From assembly GCA_963656085.1 (NCBI GenBank), contig CAVKHV010000025.1, positions 1-22,082 on the forward strand: 22,082 bases of DNA, written 5' to 3'. The stretch's first letter is position 1; each line of letters starts with the position of its first letter. Under the pieces are notes generated by a model, which saw only the letters and a program-made list of their open reading frames with translations, did not search any database and had not been told where the DNA came from. Shown here in pieces: positions 22,023 through 22,082 of the stretch. This DNA is from CAVALG01 sp963656085 (GTDB lineage: Bacteria > Bacillota > Clostridia > Oscillospirales > Acutalibacteraceae). The translations under genes and the position numbers were made by a program.

Positions 22023-22082
22023 TTAACCGTGAAGTTCCACCGCCGCGGTATTTTCAAAAGGCGGCATTTTAACCTCTATATG
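22023..22082 (-). CDS. C-terminal end of an upstream gene, possibly pyrR (partial)
   Basis: Reverse-strand codons from the window edge read HIEVKMPPFENTAAVELHG and stop at 22023-22025. The pattern of alternating hydrophobic residues ending in V-x-L/I resembles the last strands of PyrR, the pyrimidine operon regulator/uracil phosphoribosyltransferase, often next to a uracil permease. Only 19 residues are visible. The internal ATG at residue 6 has AGAGG upstream, so a 14-codon peptide is a less likely alternative. Confidence 0.35.
   Translation of the reverse strand, partial: HIEVKMPPFENTAAVELHG

Overview
This window reads as chromosome of a strictly anaerobic, low-to-medium GC Bacillota, probably class Clostridia. 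The evidence is RNase Y, a Gram-positive style L10 leader, strong AGGAGG ribosome binding sites, consensus SigA promoters and a soluble Hdr/Flx redox cluster. No narrower taxon can be read from the sequence alone.

Region 1 (1-2660). The last codons of obg (GTPase Obg) are followed by a 13-bp tandem repeat and a striking cloverleaf-like inverted repeat (about 112-297). Next comes what looks like a small mobile unit: a MATE-family drug/sodium antiporter gene flanked by two 187-bp direct repeats (98% identical), with a 9-bp direct repeat at the outer edges that could be a target-site duplication. The MATE gene has its own promoter and a leader in which a possible 12-codon uORF ends inside an intrinsic terminator placed just before the ribosome binding site.

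Region 2 (2660-4260). RNase Y (rny) has its own promoter and a strong terminator.

Region 3 (4340-15975). This is one long forward operon, the main feature of the window: malate dehydrogenase (LDH fold with a malate-type Arg), class II fumarase, HdrB, HdrC, HdrA, an MvhD/FlxD protein, three Flx-like subunits (C, B, A), a TfrB/FrdB-like iron-sulfur protein, a fumarate reductase-like flavoprotein and a small 3-helix membrane protein. The genes are packed, several overlap, and the first enzymes make the substrate of the last. I infer a cytoplasmic, NADH-dependent, flavin-based electron-bifurcating fumarate reductase: NADH enters at FlxA, HdrA splits the electrons, ferredoxin takes the low-potential ones, and fumarate takes the high-potential ones through HdrBC and FrdB/FrdA. 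Each part is a known family. The proposed joint complex is an inference.

Region 4 (15932-20052, reverse strand). Ribosomal and export genes: rpmG, secE, nusG, rplK, rplA, then an L10 leader and rplJ, rplL. SecE carries a 4-helix N-terminal extension. rplL ends at a bidirectional terminator shared with region 3, so rpoB does not follow.

Region 5 (20177-22082). tRNA-Arg(ACG) on the forward strand, a 250-bp intergenic stretch full of heptad repeats and hairpins, then a reverse-strand uracil permease gene and the C-terminal codons of an upstream gene, possibly pyrR.
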